Positions 1-10,940 of a stretch of DNA of 64,000 nucleotides are shown here, piece by piece. The translations under genes and the position numbers were made by a program. Source of the DNA: Halopseudomonas salina (GTDB taxonomy: Bacteria > Pseudomonadota > Gammaproteobacteria > Pseudomonadales > Pseudomonadaceae); assembly GCF_008641105.1 (NCBI RefSeq), contig NZ_VTTI01000010.1, positions 99,715 through 163,714 on the forward strand, read 5' to 3'. The notes under the pieces were generated by a model. That model had not been told where the DNA came from. It saw only the letters and a list, made by a program, of their open reading frames with translations, and searched no databases. How positions within the stretch are numbered: the first letter of the stretch is position 1; the number at the start of each line of letters is the position of its first letter.

Positions 1-346
1 CATAGCCCCCGAACGAAAAGCCCATCACCCAGAGCGCGGGAGCCGGCAGCTCTCGCCGAGCCCATTCGATCACGGCAAGGCAGTCGTCGATCTCGCCCTT
101 ACCCTCATCATGCTCACCATCGCTACGTCCCACCCCGCGGAAGTTGAACCGGACCACATTGGCGCCAGCATCCCGAGCCGAGCGCATCAATGTGTGCACC
201 ACCTTATTGGTCATTGTGCCTCCATGCAGAGGATGGGGATGACAAATGACGGCCAGGGCCACCGGATCCTCAGCGCGCGTCACAAGCAACTCCAGGGAGC
301 CGGCAGGCCCTGCGATGGACATCCGTTCTTCAAGTTTGCTACTCAT
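1..346 (-). CDS. alpha/beta hydrolase, 3' end outside the window
   Basis: The first 115 residues of a small serine hydrolase run off the left edge. An HPHPLHGG stretch at residues 36-43 fits the oxyanion-hole region of the CocE/YfhR-like group. GFSFGG at residues 109-114 is the nucleophile elbow with Ser111. The Asp and His of the triad lie beyond the window. The ATG at 346 is preceded by a strong AGGGGG ribosome-binding site. The gene is divergent from zapG, the arrangement I know from pseudomonads, where a hydrolase lies beside yhcB. Substrate is unknown; an esterase or dienelactone-hydrolase-like activity is possible. Family call is good, function is inference. Confidence 0.8.
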   Translation of the reverse strand, partial: MSSKLEERMSIAGPAGSLELLVTRAEDPVALAVICHPHPLHGGTMTNKVVHTLMRSARDAGANVVRFNFRGVGRSDGEHDEGKGEIDDCLAVIEWARRELPAPALWVMGFSFGGY

Positions 347-432
347 TGTACCCCCTGAACAAATCCACGAAACCACCTCGACCAGCGGCAGTCCAAGGCT
401 ATGCAGGAACCGCCGGAGACACCGCCGGAAGC

Positions 433-457
433 AGGCTAGCCTAAAGGGTACTAGCCT
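433..457. other. small inverted repeat between divergent genes
   Basis: AGGCTAG (433-439) and CTAGCCT (451-457) form a 7-bp stem with an 11-nt loop in the roughly 200-bp spacer between the hydrolase and zapG. It could be an operator or a 5' UTR hairpin. Nothing else in this spacer is recognisable. Confidence 0.35.
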
Positions 458-547
458 TGGCAGAGAAATGTCGTTACCGTTAGTACATTAGCTGATCAGC
501 CGCTTACGTGCGGGCCTGACACTCAATTGTTCAATAGGGGAAGCACA

Positions 548-997
548 GTGGAAGCAAGCGAAAACCTGTGGATTGCAGTAACTATTGCTCTGGCAGCAGG
601 CGTGATTATCGGCATCGTGCTGACACAGATCGCCAGGCGCGTCAGCGGCTCATATTCATCCGGCACCCGATCCCAGCTGGAGAGTCTGCAGTTGCGATTC
701 GAGGAATATCAGCAGGAAGTTTCCAGCCACTTCAAAACCACAGCCAACCTGGTTGCTCAACTCAATCGCAACCATCAGGAAATTCAGGAGCATCTTTCCC
801 AGGGTGCGATGGACCTGTCCCCCGACGAGATGACCCGCCAGCGTCTTCTTGCAGCCCTGGAAGAGCCCCCGGTCTCGCGCAGCAGACCCAATGGCGAGCC
901 ATTGTTCGACAGCCTTGAACCACCGCGCGACTACGCACCCAAGGGTGATAGTCCCGGCACCCTCTCGGAAGACTACGGGTTCGAACGCAAGTCCTGA
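548..997 (+). CDS. zapG: YhcB/ZapG-family (DUF1043) membrane protein
   Basis: A 149-residue single-pass inner-membrane protein. Residues about 6-27 are a hydrophobic helix, about 38-90 are a heptad-rich coiled coil, and the tail contains a PPRDYAP-type segment typical of the DUF1043 family. In Enterobacteria and Pseudomonas this family links cell division and envelope growth. I chose GTG 548, which has AGGGGA just upstream, over a TTG seven codons earlier that lacks such a site. It is followed by the MCE operon after a 54-bp gap, probably by chance of gene order rather than function. Family call is firm; the division role is known only from homologues. Confidence 0.85.
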   Translation: MEASENLWIAVTIALAAGVIIGIVLTQIARRVSGSYSSGTRSQLESLQLRFEEYQQEVSSHFKTTANLVAQLNRNHQEIQEHLSQGAMDLSPDEMTRQRLLAALEEPPVSRSRPNGEPLFDSLEPPRDYAPKGDSPGTLSEDYGFERKS

Positions 998-1051
998 TGC
1001 ATATCGGGGTGACCTGATGGCCACCACCTTCAATTGCGGATACCGATAAAG

Positions 1052-2191
1052 ATGTCGGGCGCTGACCCTCAAAGTTTTTTCCAACGCAGTGAGCAGGATC
1101 CGGCGCATCTGATCATCAGGGGCGATTGGGTGCTCGCTCACTACGCCGAACTGCGCGAGCAGATCGGACTGTCGCAGGGCCGGACCACAACCGCCCGGAG
1201 TGCTGACCTGAGCGATCTTGCCAAGCTCGATACAGCCGGCGCCCAGCTACTAGCCGAGCTGCTTGGACCGGAGCTGTTGTCCACCCTGGCCGAGCGCAAT
1301 GACGGCATAGACCCCAAGCAGGGCATGCTGCTGCAACGGGTAGCCCAGACCATAGAGTCCAGTCCGCCTCAATCTGCCACTCAAGGGTTCCTGATAGTCG
1401 ATCTGCTGGCCCGCATTGGCGACGCCACGCTGACGTTCTGGCACCACTTGGTTGATTTGCTGGGATTTACCGGCCTGGTGCTGGCCAGCCTCAGCCGCAA
1501 TATTCTGCGTCCGAGTAACTGGCGAATAACCTCGCTGGTCGCGCAAATTGAAGTCACCGGACTAAACGCTCTACCAATTGTAGCGCTGCTCACCTTCATG
1601 GTCGGTGCTGTCGTTGCTTTCCTGGGCGCCACAATCCTGGAAAGCTTTGGCGCGACCATCTACACCGTGGATCTGGTCGCCTTCTCGTTTATGCGTGAGT
1701 TTGGTGTGTTGCTCACGGCAATTCTGCTGGCCGGCAGAACAGCGAGCGCCTTTACCGCCCAGATTGGTTCGATGAAAGCCAATGAGGAAGTTGACGCCAT
1801 TCGCGCCCTGGGCCTCAACCCAATCGATCTGTTGGTACTACCCCGCGTACTGGCGATGCTGATTTCGTTACCCATTCTTACCCTGGTTGCGATGTTTTCC
1901 GGACTCCTCGGAGGCGCCCTGGTATGCATGCTCTCCCTGGACATCTCCCCCACAATGTTTCTGGGCACGCTACAGCAGAACATGGATGTTCAGCATTTTT
2001 ATGTAGGCATGGTGAAGGCTCCGATTTTTGCCTTTTTGATAGCACTCATCGGATGTCTTGAAGGCTTCAAGGTTACGGGCAGTGCACAGTCTGTGGGCGA
2101 ACACACCACGTCCAGCGTTGTGCAATCCATTTTTGTGGTGATTCTGGTAGACGCCCTGGCCGCGCTCTTCTTCATGGAGATGGGCTGGTGA
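1052..2191 (+). CDS. MlaE-family lipid ABC permease with fused STAS domain
   Basis: Inner-membrane permease of an MCE-type lipid transporter, 379 residues. Residues about 15-100 read as a STAS domain (the LDTAGAQLL segment resembles MlaB), and about 120-379 are the MlaE permease with five or six hydrophobic helices and the conserved SMKANEEVDAIRALG cytoplasmic segment. In E. coli these parts are two proteins, MlaB and MlaE. I took ATG 1052; a TTG six codons upstream is also in frame and neither has a strong ribosome-binding site. The stop overlaps the GTG of the ATPase gene, so the two are translationally coupled. Similar STAS-permease fusions are known in pseudomonads. Confidence 0.9.
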   Translation: MSGADPQSFFQRSEQDPAHLIIRGDWVLAHYAELREQIGLSQGRTTTARSADLSDLAKLDTAGAQLLAELLGPELLSTLAERNDGIDPKQGMLLQRVAQTIESSPPQSATQGFLIVDLLARIGDATLTFWHHLVDLLGFTGLVLASLSRNILRPSNWRITSLVAQIEVTGLNALPIVALLTFMVGAVVAFLGATILESFGATIYTVDLVAFSFMREFGVLLTAILLAGRTASAFTAQIGSMKANEEVDAIRALGLNPIDLLVLPRVLAMLISLPILTLVAMFSGLLGGALVCMLSLDISPTMFLGTLQQNMDVQHFYVGMVKAPIFAFLIALIGCLEGFKVTGSAQSVGEHTTSSVVQSIFVVILVDALAALFFMEMGW

Positions 2192-3000
2192 GCGATATTA
2201 CTGGGAATGAACCGCTGATCCGCGTGCGCGGATTGCTCAATCAGTTTGGCACGCAGACCATTCATGAGAATCTCGACCTCGACATTTACCGCGGGGAAAT
2301 TCTTGGCGTTGTTGGCGGCTCCGGCAGCGGCAAATCGGTACTACTGCGCTCGATTCTGGGCCTGAGGCGCCCCACCGGAGGCCGGGTCGAGGTCTTCGGC
2401 GAGGACCTGCAGACCCTTGATGACGAGGCTCGATCTCAGCATGAGCGGCGCTTCGGTGTGCTGTTTCAGCAAGGCGCGCTGTTTTCTTCAATGACCGTGG
2501 CTGAGAATATTGCCCTCCCCCTGATTGAGCATGGCGGCCTGAGTCGCGCTGATGCCGAACACCTGGCGCAAATGAAGATTGCCCTCACCGGGCTACCCGC
2601 AACCGCTGCGGGCAAATATCCGTCGGAATTATCAGGCGGCATGATCAAGCGTGCAGCACTGGCGCGCGCACTTGCCCTGGACCCGGATATACTATTCCTG
2701 GATGAGCCCACAGCCGGCCTGGACCCCATTGGCGCAGCGGCGTTTGATGAGCTTATTCGAACTCTGCGCGATGCGCTGGGTCTGAGTGTATTCCTGGTGA
2801 CGCATGACCTTGATACGCTCTACGCAATCTGCGACAGGATTGCCGTGTTATCCCAGAAGAAAGTACTGGTAGCCGACACCCTCGAACGAGTGGCTGCCGT
2901 AGACGATCCGTGGATACAGGATTACTTCCATGGCCCCAGAGGCCGCGCCGCGGCCGATGCGACCGAACGTAACAGACACCAGCCGGAGCATGACCGCTGA
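2188..3000 (+). CDS. MlaF-like ABC transporter ATPase
   Basis: Cytoplasmic ATPase of the MCE lipid transporter, 270 residues. Walker A is GGSGSGKS at residues 43-50, the signature is LSGGM, Walker B reads ILFLDEPTAGLDP, and a THD switch histidine follows. This is a full-length ATPase of the MlaF/Ttg2A group. It starts with GTG inside the stop of the permease gene (4-nt overlap), and its TGA shares one base with the ATG of the MCE gene. This tight coupling indicates a single complex. Family call is certain; the transported lipid is inferred. Confidence 0.93.
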   Translation: MSDITGNEPLIRVRGLLNQFGTQTIHENLDLDIYRGEILGVVGGSGSGKSVLLRSILGLRRPTGGRVEVFGEDLQTLDDEARSQHERRFGVLFQQGALFSSMTVAENIALPLIEHGGLSRADAEHLAQMKIALTGLPATAAGKYPSELSGGMIKRAALARALALDPDILFLDEPTAGLDPIGAAAFDELIRTLRDALGLSVFLVTHDLDTLYAICDRIAVLSQKKVLVADTLERVAAVDDPWIQDYFHGPRGRAAADATERNRHQPEHDR

Positions 3001-3935
3001 TGGAAACCCGCGCTCACCACGTGCTGATTGGACTCTTTACGCTGCTCGCTGCCGGCGCGGCAATAATATTTGCGCTATGGCTTGGCAGTGCGGCCACCAG
3101 CCGCGAATACAAGGAATATATTGTCGTCTTCAACGAGGCTGTTACGGGTCTGTCACGCGGCAGCGCTGTGCAGTACAGCGGCATCAAGGTCGGCGACATC
3201 CACTCGCTGCAACTCGACCCCGAAGACCCGCGCCGCGTTCTGGCGCGAATCCGGGTAGGCACGGACGTGCCTATCAAGGAAAACACGCGGGCGCGCCTGT
3301 CCTTCACCGGCATTACCGGAAACTCGGTCATCGAGCTGAGCCATGGCACCCCTGGCAGCCCGCTGCTGACCAGCAAGAAAGGGCCTCCAGTCATCGTTGC
3401 CGCGCCCTCACCTATATCTTCATTACTGGCCGACGGGGAAGACCTGATGACCAACGTCAACCAACTGATGTCCAATGCCCGAAGCATTCTGTCAGATGAG
3501 AATGCCGACAGTATTGGCCGCACCCTGACAAACGTCGAACGCGCAACAGGTGGCATTGCAGCCCAGAGCGAGAGCCTCACACTACTGCTCGATGAACTGA
3601 CCAGAGCCAGCGAACAGGTTAATGAAACGCTGCAACGTAGCAGTGAGCTGGTCGCAAGTGCCGACAAGCTTCTCAATCAGCAAGGCGCACGCACGCTGAA
3701 CCAGGCCGAGGAGGCACTCACCTCGATCGCCAGTACCAGTGGCACTCTGGAGAGCTTGCTGAACGACAACAGCGAGGCTTTCACCTCCGGCATGCAGGGG
3801 CTTTCTCAGCTGGAACCGGCCATCAACGAGCTGCGCGCTACCCTTGGCTCCCTGCGCACCATAACGCGCCGCCTGGAAGACAATCCCACGCGCTTCATAT
3901 TGGGTCGCGACAGCATGGAGGAGTTCGAACCTTGA
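3000..3935 (+). CDS. MCE-domain (MlaD-like) lipid-transport protein
   Basis: 311-residue periplasmic protein anchored by an N-terminal helix (about residues 7-29). An MCE domain spans about 40-115 and a long helical, Ser/Thr/Gln-rich region follows, predicted to oligomerise into a lipid channel. In the Mla/Pqi/Yeb families MCE rings carry phospholipids between the inner and outer membranes. A single MCE domain plus long helical tail resembles PqiB/LetB-type tubes in small form more than short MlaD. The ATG shares a base with the ATPase stop, and the lipoprotein gene start overlaps its own stop. Confidence 0.92.
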   Translation: METRAHHVLIGLFTLLAAGAAIIFALWLGSAATSREYKEYIVVFNEAVTGLSRGSAVQYSGIKVGDIHSLQLDPEDPRRVLARIRVGTDVPIKENTRARLSFTGITGNSVIELSHGTPGSPLLTSKKGPPVIVAAPSPISSLLADGEDLMTNVNQLMSNARSILSDENADSIGRTLTNVERATGGIAAQSESLTLLLDELTRASEQVNETLQRSSELVASADKLLNQQGARTLNQAEEALTSIASTSGTLESLLNDNSEAFTSGMQGLSQLEPAINELRATLGSLRTITRRLEDNPTRFILGRDSMEEFEP

Positions 3936-4567
3936 AACAGAGCCACCGCAAACTACTTACCGGCGCCGTTTTGTCGAGCACCTTTTGGCTTACCGCGTGC
4001 ACCGTCTTCCCGGAAGCAGAATCCCTGAAGGTCTACCAGTTGCCGGCACCGGGCATGAGCGCCTCGGCCAACACCGTTCTACCGCTTTCGCTTCGCATCG
4101 GCACACCTCGGGCTGGCTCCGTACTCAGCAGCCCACGCATAGTGGTCAACCCACGGGGTAACGAACTGCAGAACTACAAGGGCGCCCGCTGGTCCGACCC
4201 GGCACCCGCGCTATTGCGCGACCATCTGGCCCAGGCCTTCGAGCAAAGCGGCGCGCTCATGGCAGTGAGCACTGACGAAAACTCGTTCAGTGCCGATATT
4301 CACATGAGTAGTGACCTACGCCGCTTCCAGGTTATATACGCAGACGCCGGACCTTTTGTCGTCATCGAGCTGAACGCCCGACTGATTGACCCCTCCAGCA
4401 GAAACATTCTCGCCAGCAGGACATTCATCGCTCAACAGCCATTGGCCTCTGAGGCTATTACCGGGGTGGTAGATGCTTTCAAACAAGCTTCGGATGCCCT
4501 TGCCGTCCAGCTGATCGAATGGACGGGACAAAAGCTCTCCAGCCAGCTCATGAGCTCAGGGGAGTAA
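3932..4567 (+). CDS. PqiC-like ABC-type transport auxiliary lipoprotein
   Basis: 211-residue outer-membrane lipoprotein. A signal peptide ends in LTAC (lipobox Cys about residue 23), followed by the beta/alpha domain of the PqiC/YmbA family. PqiC-like proteins sit in the outer membrane opposite MCE tunnels. The start codon is TTG at 3932, overlapping the MCE gene stop as TTGA, which implies coupled translation. It is the last gene of the four-gene operon; no MlaC-like periplasmic carrier is encoded here. Confidence in family is good. Confidence 0.85.
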   Translation: MKQSHRKLLTGAVLSSTFWLTACTVFPEAESLKVYQLPAPGMSASANTVLPLSLRIGTPRAGSVLSSPRIVVNPRGNELQNYKGARWSDPAPALLRDHLAQAFEQSGALMAVSTDENSFSADIHMSSDLRRFQVIYADAGPFVVIELNARLIDPSSRNILASRTFIAQQPLASEAITGVVDAFKQASDALAVQLIEWTGQKLSSQLMSSGE

Positions 4568-4581
4568 ACGGACAGCGAGTC

Positions 4582-4615
4582 GCCTGAGCCGGACGAACCG
4601 CCCTCTGGCTCAGGC
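4582..4615. terminator. hairpin between convergent genes
   Basis: GCCTGAGCC (4582-4590) pairs with GGCTCAGGC (4607-4615), a perfect 9-bp stem with a 16-nt loop. It covers the stop codon of the opposing DUF4112 gene. There is no T-run on either side, so it is a weak candidate for termination of the MCE operon. Confidence 0.4.
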
Positions 4616-5083
4616 ACCCACTGCATTGAACAGGGCTTGAAGTAACAGCACTAACAGATAGCCAACCAGAACCACCAACCCCAGAAGCGCAGCACTCAGG
4701 CCCCAGACAAAAACCCGACTGGTAACCTCTGTCTCCCGCGGGCTATCCAGATAGCGATTAAGCAGGCTTACATTCCGATTATTGGCTTTCCAGGCAAAAT
4801 CGAACAGATCGCCAACCAGGGGCACTGCCCCTACGACAGTATCAACCAGCACGTTGAAAGCCATTTTCAGCAACAGGGTCTTGGGCGCACCCATGCGCGC
4901 AGCCTCCGAGATGACCACGCTGGAAATCAGGGCCGAGATAACGTCGCCAACGCCTGGAATCAGGCCAATCAGACCATCCAGACCAAATCGCGCATTGAAG
5001 CCTGGCACCTTGATCGAGCTGTCGAGAAACCACGCCAGGCGCTCGAGCTTCTTCCGGGTTTTCTCATTGCCTTGGTCACGCAT
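4610..5083 (-). CDS. DUF4112 membrane protein
   Basis: 157 residues. The central region (about 25-100) with GLIGLIPGVGDVISAL and GAVPLVGDLFDFAWKAN matches the glycine-rich DUF4112 signature, and a strong hydrophobic helix occupies about 125-150. The family is widespread in bacteria with no established function and is probably an integral inner-membrane protein. It lies alone on the minus strand between the MCE operon and guaA, with 63 bp to the guaA stop. ATG 5083 follows a GGGAG sequence. No catalytic motif is visible. Confidence 0.8.
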   Translation of the reverse strand: MRDQGNEKTRKKLERLAWFLDSSIKVPGFNARFGLDGLIGLIPGVGDVISALISSVVISEAARMGAPKTLLLKMAFNVLVDTVVGAVPLVGDLFDFAWKANNRNVSLLNRYLDSPRETEVTSRVFVWGLSAALLGLVVLVGYLLVLLLQALFNAVGA

Positions 5084-5146
5084 ATCCAGTCTCCCTCAAT
5101 TGTTCAGGTGAGACCCGGTTTTGCCGCACAAGGTCCCGCAGCGCGA

Positions 5147-6727
5147 TCATTCCCACTCGATCGTTGCAGGCGGCTTGCTGGAGATATCGTAGGTCACCCG
5201 GGATACGCCGGTAATTTCGTTGATGATACGGTTGGAGACCGTCTCCAGAAACTCGTAGGGCAGGTGCGCCCAGCGCGCAGTCATGAAGTCGATGGTTTCC
5301 ACAGCGCGCAGCGCAATTACCCACTCATAGCGGCGGGCATCGCCCACAACACCGACAGAGCGCACGGGCAGGAAGACAGCGAATGCCTGGCTGGTCTTGT
5401 GGTACAGGTCGGCCCGACGCAGCTCCTCGATAAAGATATGGTCTGCACGACGCAAGATGTCAGCGTATTCCTTGCGCACTTCAGCAAGGATCCGCACTCC
5501 CAGGCCCGGGCCCGGGAAGGGATGACGGTAGACCATGTCGAAGGGCAGACCCAATTCCAGACCAATCTTGCGCACCTCGTCCTTGAACAGCTCGCGCAGT
5601 GGCTCGACCAGCTCGAATGCCATATCGTCGGGCAGCCCGCCGACGTTGTGATGGGACTTGATCACATGGGCCTTACCGTTCTTCGAGCCGGCTGATTCGA
5701 TCACGTCAGGATAGATAGTGCCCTGGGCCAGGTACTTCACGCCCTGAAGCTTGGTCGCTTCATCATCGAACACTTCGATAAAGGTGCGGCCGATGATCTT
5801 GCGCTTTTCCTCCGGGTCGGTCACACCCAGCAGACGCGAGAGGAACTTCTCCTCGGCGTTGACGCGGATCACCTTCACACCCATGTTCTCGGCAAACATC
5901 GCCATTACCTGTTCACCCTCTTGCAGGCGAAGCAGGCCGTTATCCACGAACACACAGGTCAATTGATCGCCAATCGCCTGGTGCAGCAGGGCCGCAACCA
6001 CAGACGAGTCCACACCACCGGACAGACCCAGCAGCACGTTATCCTTGCCCACCTGGGCCTGCACGTTGCTGATGGCGTCTTCGACGATATTGGACGGGGT
6101 CCAGAGGGCTTCACATGCACACAGCTCGAGAATGAAGCGCGACAGCATGCGCAGACCCTGACGGGTGTGTGTCACCTCAGGATGGAACTGCAGACCGTAG
6201 AAATGGCGCTTTTCGTCGCCCATCGCGGCAATCGGGCAGCTCGGGGTGCTGGCAAGGATATGGAAATCAGTCGGTAGCTCGATGACCTTGTCACCATGAC
6301 TCATCCAGACGTCCAGACTGAGCAGGCCATCACCATCCACGTGATCCTCGATACCGGCCAGGAAGTCACTCTTGCCGACGATATCCACCCGCGCGTAACC
6401 GAATTCGTGCTTGTCCGAACCCTGAACCTTGCCACCCAGTTGCTCGGCCATGGTCTGCATGCCGTAGCAGATGCCGAGCACCGGCACGCCGAGCGTGAAC
6501 ACGATCTCAGGAGCTCGCGGTGAACCTGGCAGCGGAACAGATTCCGGCCCACCGGCCAGAATGATGCCCTTGGGGGCAAAATCACGAATCTCGTTCTCGT
6601 CCATATCCCAGGCGCGAATCTCACAATACACGCCTATCTCCCGTACGCGACGAGCAATCAACTGGGTGTACTGAGAACCGAAGTCCAGAATCAGGATGCG
6701 GTGGGCATGAATATCTTGATGGACCAT
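5147..6727 (-). CDS. guaA: GMP synthase (glutamine-hydrolysing)
   Basis: Converts XMP to GMP with ATP and glutamine in the cytoplasm, the last step of de novo GMP synthesis. 526 residues, the usual length. The N-terminal class I amidotransferase domain has nucleophile Cys87 in GICYG and the later QFHPEV His/Glu pair. The ATP pyrophosphatase domain has the SGGVDSS loop at about residue 229, and the C-terminal dimerisation domain ends in [10 protein letters not shown] chose ATG 6727 ([10 protein letters not shown]), which matches homologue starts; an upstream TTG adds ten unconserved residues. It lies downstream of guaB with a 130-bp spacer. Confidence 0.97.
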   Translation of the reverse strand: MVHQDIHAHRILILDFGSQYTQLIARRVREIGVYCEIRAWDMDENEIRDFAPKGIILAGGPESVPLPGSPRAPEIVFTLGVPVLGICYGMQTMAEQLGGKVQGSDKHEFGYARVDIVGKSDFLAGIEDHVDGDGLLSLDVWMSHGDKVIELPTDFHILASTPSCPIAAMGDEKRHFYGLQFHPEVTHTRQGLRMLSRFILELCACEALWTPSNIVEDAISNVQAQVGKDNVLLGLSGGVDSSVVAALLHQAIGDQLTCVFVDNGLLRLQEGEQVMAMFAENMGVKVIRVNAEEKFLSRLLGVTDPEEKRKIIGRTFIEVFDDEATKLQGVKYLAQGTIYPDVIESAGSKNGKAHVIKSHHNVGGLPDDMAFELVEPLRELFKDEVRKIGLELGLPFDMVYRHPFPGPGLGVRILAEVRKEYADILRRADHIFIEELRRADLYHKTSQAFAVFLPVRSVGVVGDARRYEWVIALRAVETIDFMTARWAHLPYEFLETVSNRIINEITGVSRVTYDISSKPPATIEWE

Positions 6728-6857
6728 AGGGCAGGCTCTCTGAAGGACGTTACGCAAAAATTAGGATAGCAGTACTTGTGCAGTGCCGGAGGCGTAAATA
6801 CCGGCTGGCATGACATGCTCGATCAGCTGTCACACCAGCAGCACAGACAATGATTAC

Positions 6858-8391
<1,534 letters not shown>

Positions 8392-8451
8392 TGAGTATCG
8401 CATTGCAACTCGATTATTCTCTGCAGCGCGCCAGCAGGCTAAGATGGGCGC

Positions 8452-9834
8452 ATGAATGATGATGCCCTGTTCCAACGCCTGACCAAAGAACGCGACGTGC
8501 TCAGCGTCAGCCAGCTCAATGCCCGCGCGCGCAGCCTGCTCGAGGATGTATTCCCGCAGATATGGGTCGAGGGTGAGCTGTCCAACCTCGCCCGCCCCTC
8601 CTCCGGTCACTTGTATTTCAGCCTGAAGGACAGCAAGGCGCAGATCCGCTGCGCCTTCTTCCGTCAGCACGCCAGCCGCGTGCGCATGGCGCTGAGTGAC
8701 GGCCTGCAGGTAAGGGTGCGTGGACGTGTCAGTCTGTATGAAGGCCGCGGCGATTATCAACTGATAGTCGACAGCATGGAATCGGCCGGTGACGGGGCAC
8801 TGCGCATGGCTTTTGATGCACTCAAGGCCAAATTGCAGGAAGAGGGCCTGTTTGCCGTTGAACGCAAACGCCCCCTCCCCACGCATCCCAAACGCATCGG
8901 CGTTATTACCTCACCGAGCGGGGCCGCAGTAAGAGATATCATCAGCGTTTTTGGTCGCCGCGCACCCTTTATCGAACTGGTGGTAGTGCCCACGCCAGTC
9001 CAGGGTCGTGACGCAGCACCGCAGATTGTCCGCGCACTCCAACTGGCCGACCGGTCAGGCTTCGACGCCTTGATCGTCGCCCGCGGCGGTGGCTCGCTGG
9101 AGGATCTATGGCCATTCAATGAAGAGATGGTCGCCCGCGCACTGGCGGCCTGCCAAACCCCCACGGTCAGTGCGGTTGGCCACGAAACCGACGTCTCAAT
9201 CTGCGATTTCATCGCCGACGTGCGCGCCCCTACCCCGTCGGCGGCGGCAGAACTGCTCAGCCCTGATCAACAGGCCATGCTGCAACAGGTCGAGCGCGCC
9301 CACCGGCAATTACGCCAATGCCTGCGTGACCGTTTGGCCCGGGAACATCTGCGCCTGGAAAACCTGCGTCGCCGCCTGCGTCATCCCGGCGAACGCCTGG
9401 CCCAGCAAGCCCAGCGCCTGGACGAACTTGAGTTGCGCCTCAAGCGCGGCATGCGCCAGCATCTGAACCAGGTAGGCCAGCGCAGCGAACGTTTGCAAGC
9501 GCGCCTGCAGGCTCAGCATCCCGGCAGGCACCTGGCACTGTTGCGCCAACGCCTCGACCAACTCGACCAGCGTCTGCCCCGCGCCATGACACAAAATCTG
9601 CAGCACCGGCGCCAACGTCTGGACGGTCTCGCCCAAACTCTGAATGTGGTCAGCCCTCTGGCCACCCTCGGCCGCGGCTACAGCATTCTGTTCGACCAAC
9701 AGGGCAAACCGCTACGCAGCCAGGCCGACGCCAAACCAGGCCAGCGCGTCGAGGCGCAGCTCAGCGACGGCCGATTGGCCCTGCGCGTGGAGGACAATCT
9801 CGACGCCCCTCACACCCTCCCCTTACTGGATTAA
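8452..9834 (+). CDS. xseA: exodeoxyribonuclease VII large subunit
   Basis: Catalytic large subunit of ExoVII, which degrades single-stranded DNA to oligonucleotides with the XseB small subunit. 460 residues. An N-terminal OB-fold DNA-binding domain (about 15-110) contains FFRQHASRVR. The catalytic core (about 125-300) includes GVITSPSGAAVRDI, ARGGGSLEDLW and the SAVGHETD motif. A long Arg/Gln/Leu-rich coiled coil (about 285-395) binds the small subunits, and GRGYSIL lies near the C-terminus. xseB is not nearby, as is usual. It is divergent from guaB and 2 bp from the M23 peptidase gene. Confidence 0.96.
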   Translation: MNDDALFQRLTKERDVLSVSQLNARARSLLEDVFPQIWVEGELSNLARPSSGHLYFSLKDSKAQIRCAFFRQHASRVRMALSDGLQVRVRGRVSLYEGRGDYQLIVDSMESAGDGALRMAFDALKAKLQEEGLFAVERKRPLPTHPKRIGVITSPSGAAVRDIISVFGRRAPFIELVVVPTPVQGRDAAPQIVRALQLADRSGFDALIVARGGGSLEDLWPFNEEMVARALAACQTPTVSAVGHETDVSICDFIADVRAPTPSAAAELLSPDQQAMLQQVERAHRQLRQCLRDRLAREHLRLENLRRRLRHPGERLAQQAQRLDELELRLKRGMRQHLNQVGQRSERLQARLQAQHPGRHLALLRQRLDQLDQRLPRAMTQNLQHRRQRLDGLAQTLNVVSPLATLGRGYSILFDQQGKPLRSQADAKPGQRVEAQLSDGRLALRVEDNLDAPHTLPLLD

Positions 9835-9836
9835 CC

Positions 9837-10670
9837 ATGCCACTCAAGCGCCTGATCATTCTGTTCTGCCTGGCCGTATCGGCGCTTCCAGCCCAGGCGG
9901 AAGGCTTTATTACCCGGCTGTTGAACAAGCCGGTCCCTGGCGGCGTAGCCGTCGTTACCCTCCCAGAGCAATCCGAAGCGCCCCGCGCGCAGTATCAGAA
10001 CCAGCCACTGCTGGTAATACGCGAAGACGGTCAACGCTGGATCGCCATCGCCGGCATCCCGCTGGCGGTGAAACCCGGTACCGAGCATATCGAGACAGAG
10101 GGCGGGCAAAAAATTGCGTTCAAGGTCTCCGACCGCAAATATCCCGAGCAGCATATCAAGCTGAAAAACCAGCAGCACGTAACGCCCGACCCCGAGCATC
10201 TCAAACGCATCAACCGCGAGCTGGACGAACAGATCAACGCCTACAAGACTTTCAGTGCCCGCCAGCCCAGCAACCTGCTATTCGACCGTCCGGTAGATGG
10301 CCGCCTATCCAGTGCCTTCGGCCTGCGCCGCTTCTTCAACGGCGAAGAGCGCAACCCCCACTCCGGCCTGGATTTCGCCGCCTCCACAGGCACTTCGATC
10401 AAAGCGCCCGCAGCCGGCCAGGTGATTCTTACGGGTGATTATTTCTTCAACGGAAAAACCGTCTTCGTTGACCACGGCCAGGGGCTCATCAGCATGTTCT
10501 GTCACCTGTCGGCGATCGATGTGCAGGTAGGAGATGAAGTCGGCCGCGGGGCACACGTCGGCAAAGTCGGCGCCACCGGCAGAGCGACAGGCCCACACCT
10601 GCACTGGAACGTCAGCCTCAACAATACACGCGTAGACCCCTCCATCTTTATTGGCGCATTCATGCCCTGA
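9837..10670 (+). CDS. M23 (LytM-type) peptidoglycan peptidase
   Basis: 277-residue secreted zinc peptidase with a cleavable signal ending ALPAQA (about residue 21). A small N-terminal beta domain (about 30-105) precedes the LytM domain (about 150-270). The zinc ligands are visible: H175 and D179 in HSGLDFA, H256 in the HLHW motif; H223 and H254 complete the active site. All catalytic residues are present, so this is probably an active endopeptidase rather than an EnvC-type activator. It starts 2 bp after xseA and is probably co-transcribed. A pseudomonad homologue sits in the same place. Confidence 0.9.
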   Translation: MPLKRLIILFCLAVSALPAQAEGFITRLLNKPVPGGVAVVTLPEQSEAPRAQYQNQPLLVIREDGQRWIAIAGIPLAVKPGTEHIETEGGQKIAFKVSDRKYPEQHIKLKNQQHVTPDPEHLKRINRELDEQINAYKTFSARQPSNLLFDRPVDGRLSSAFGLRRFFNGEERNPHSGLDFAASTGTSIKAPAAGQVILTGDYFFNGKTVFVDHGQGLISMFCHLSAIDVQVGDEVGRGAHVGKVGATGRATGPHLHWNVSLNNTRVDPSIFIGAFMP

Positions 10671-10712
10671 AAAATCCAATGATTCGCTGGGGTTGTGCGA
10701 AGGTCAAAATGG

Positions 10713-10732
10713 ATTCCCGCGTTCGCGAGAAT
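10713..10732. repeat. short palindromic ATTCCC...GAAT element
   Basis: A 20-bp imperfect palindrome (stem of 8 pairs with one mismatch, 2-nt loop at TT) within the phrase ATTCCCGCG-TTCG-CGAGAAT followed by GACG. It resembles the short ATTCCC/GGGAAT repeats dispersed in many proteobacterial genomes. It lies 43 bp after the M23 gene and could act as an mRNA end or a REP-like site. Confidence 0.5.
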
Positions 10733-10882
10733 GACGAAGGTGGGGTGAGACACTAGGAGTTTTGCTTTTGACTTTTGGACAGCAAACTCAACCTCACTCC
10801 TTTGCCTGGCGAGCGCACGGCCTGGCGGGGTGCAGAAAGTGTCTGAAACAGGTCGATGATTGCTCCTGCATAATCGACACTT

Positions 10883-10940
10883 CCGCCATCCCTGGCGGTC
10901 GGGACTGCCGCCAAGCCTCCAGGGACGGATTCACGGCGGC
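10883..10940. repeat. double hairpin of a probable dispersed repeat
   Basis: CCGCC (10883-10887) pairs with GGCGG (10894-10898), and GCCGCC (10907-10912) pairs with GGCGGC (10935-10940) around the segment CCTCCAGGGACGGATTCACG. Very similar segments recur between genes in several marine gammaproteobacteria from memory, so I call it a dispersed intergenic repeat; copy number cannot be tested in this window. Confidence 0.45.
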
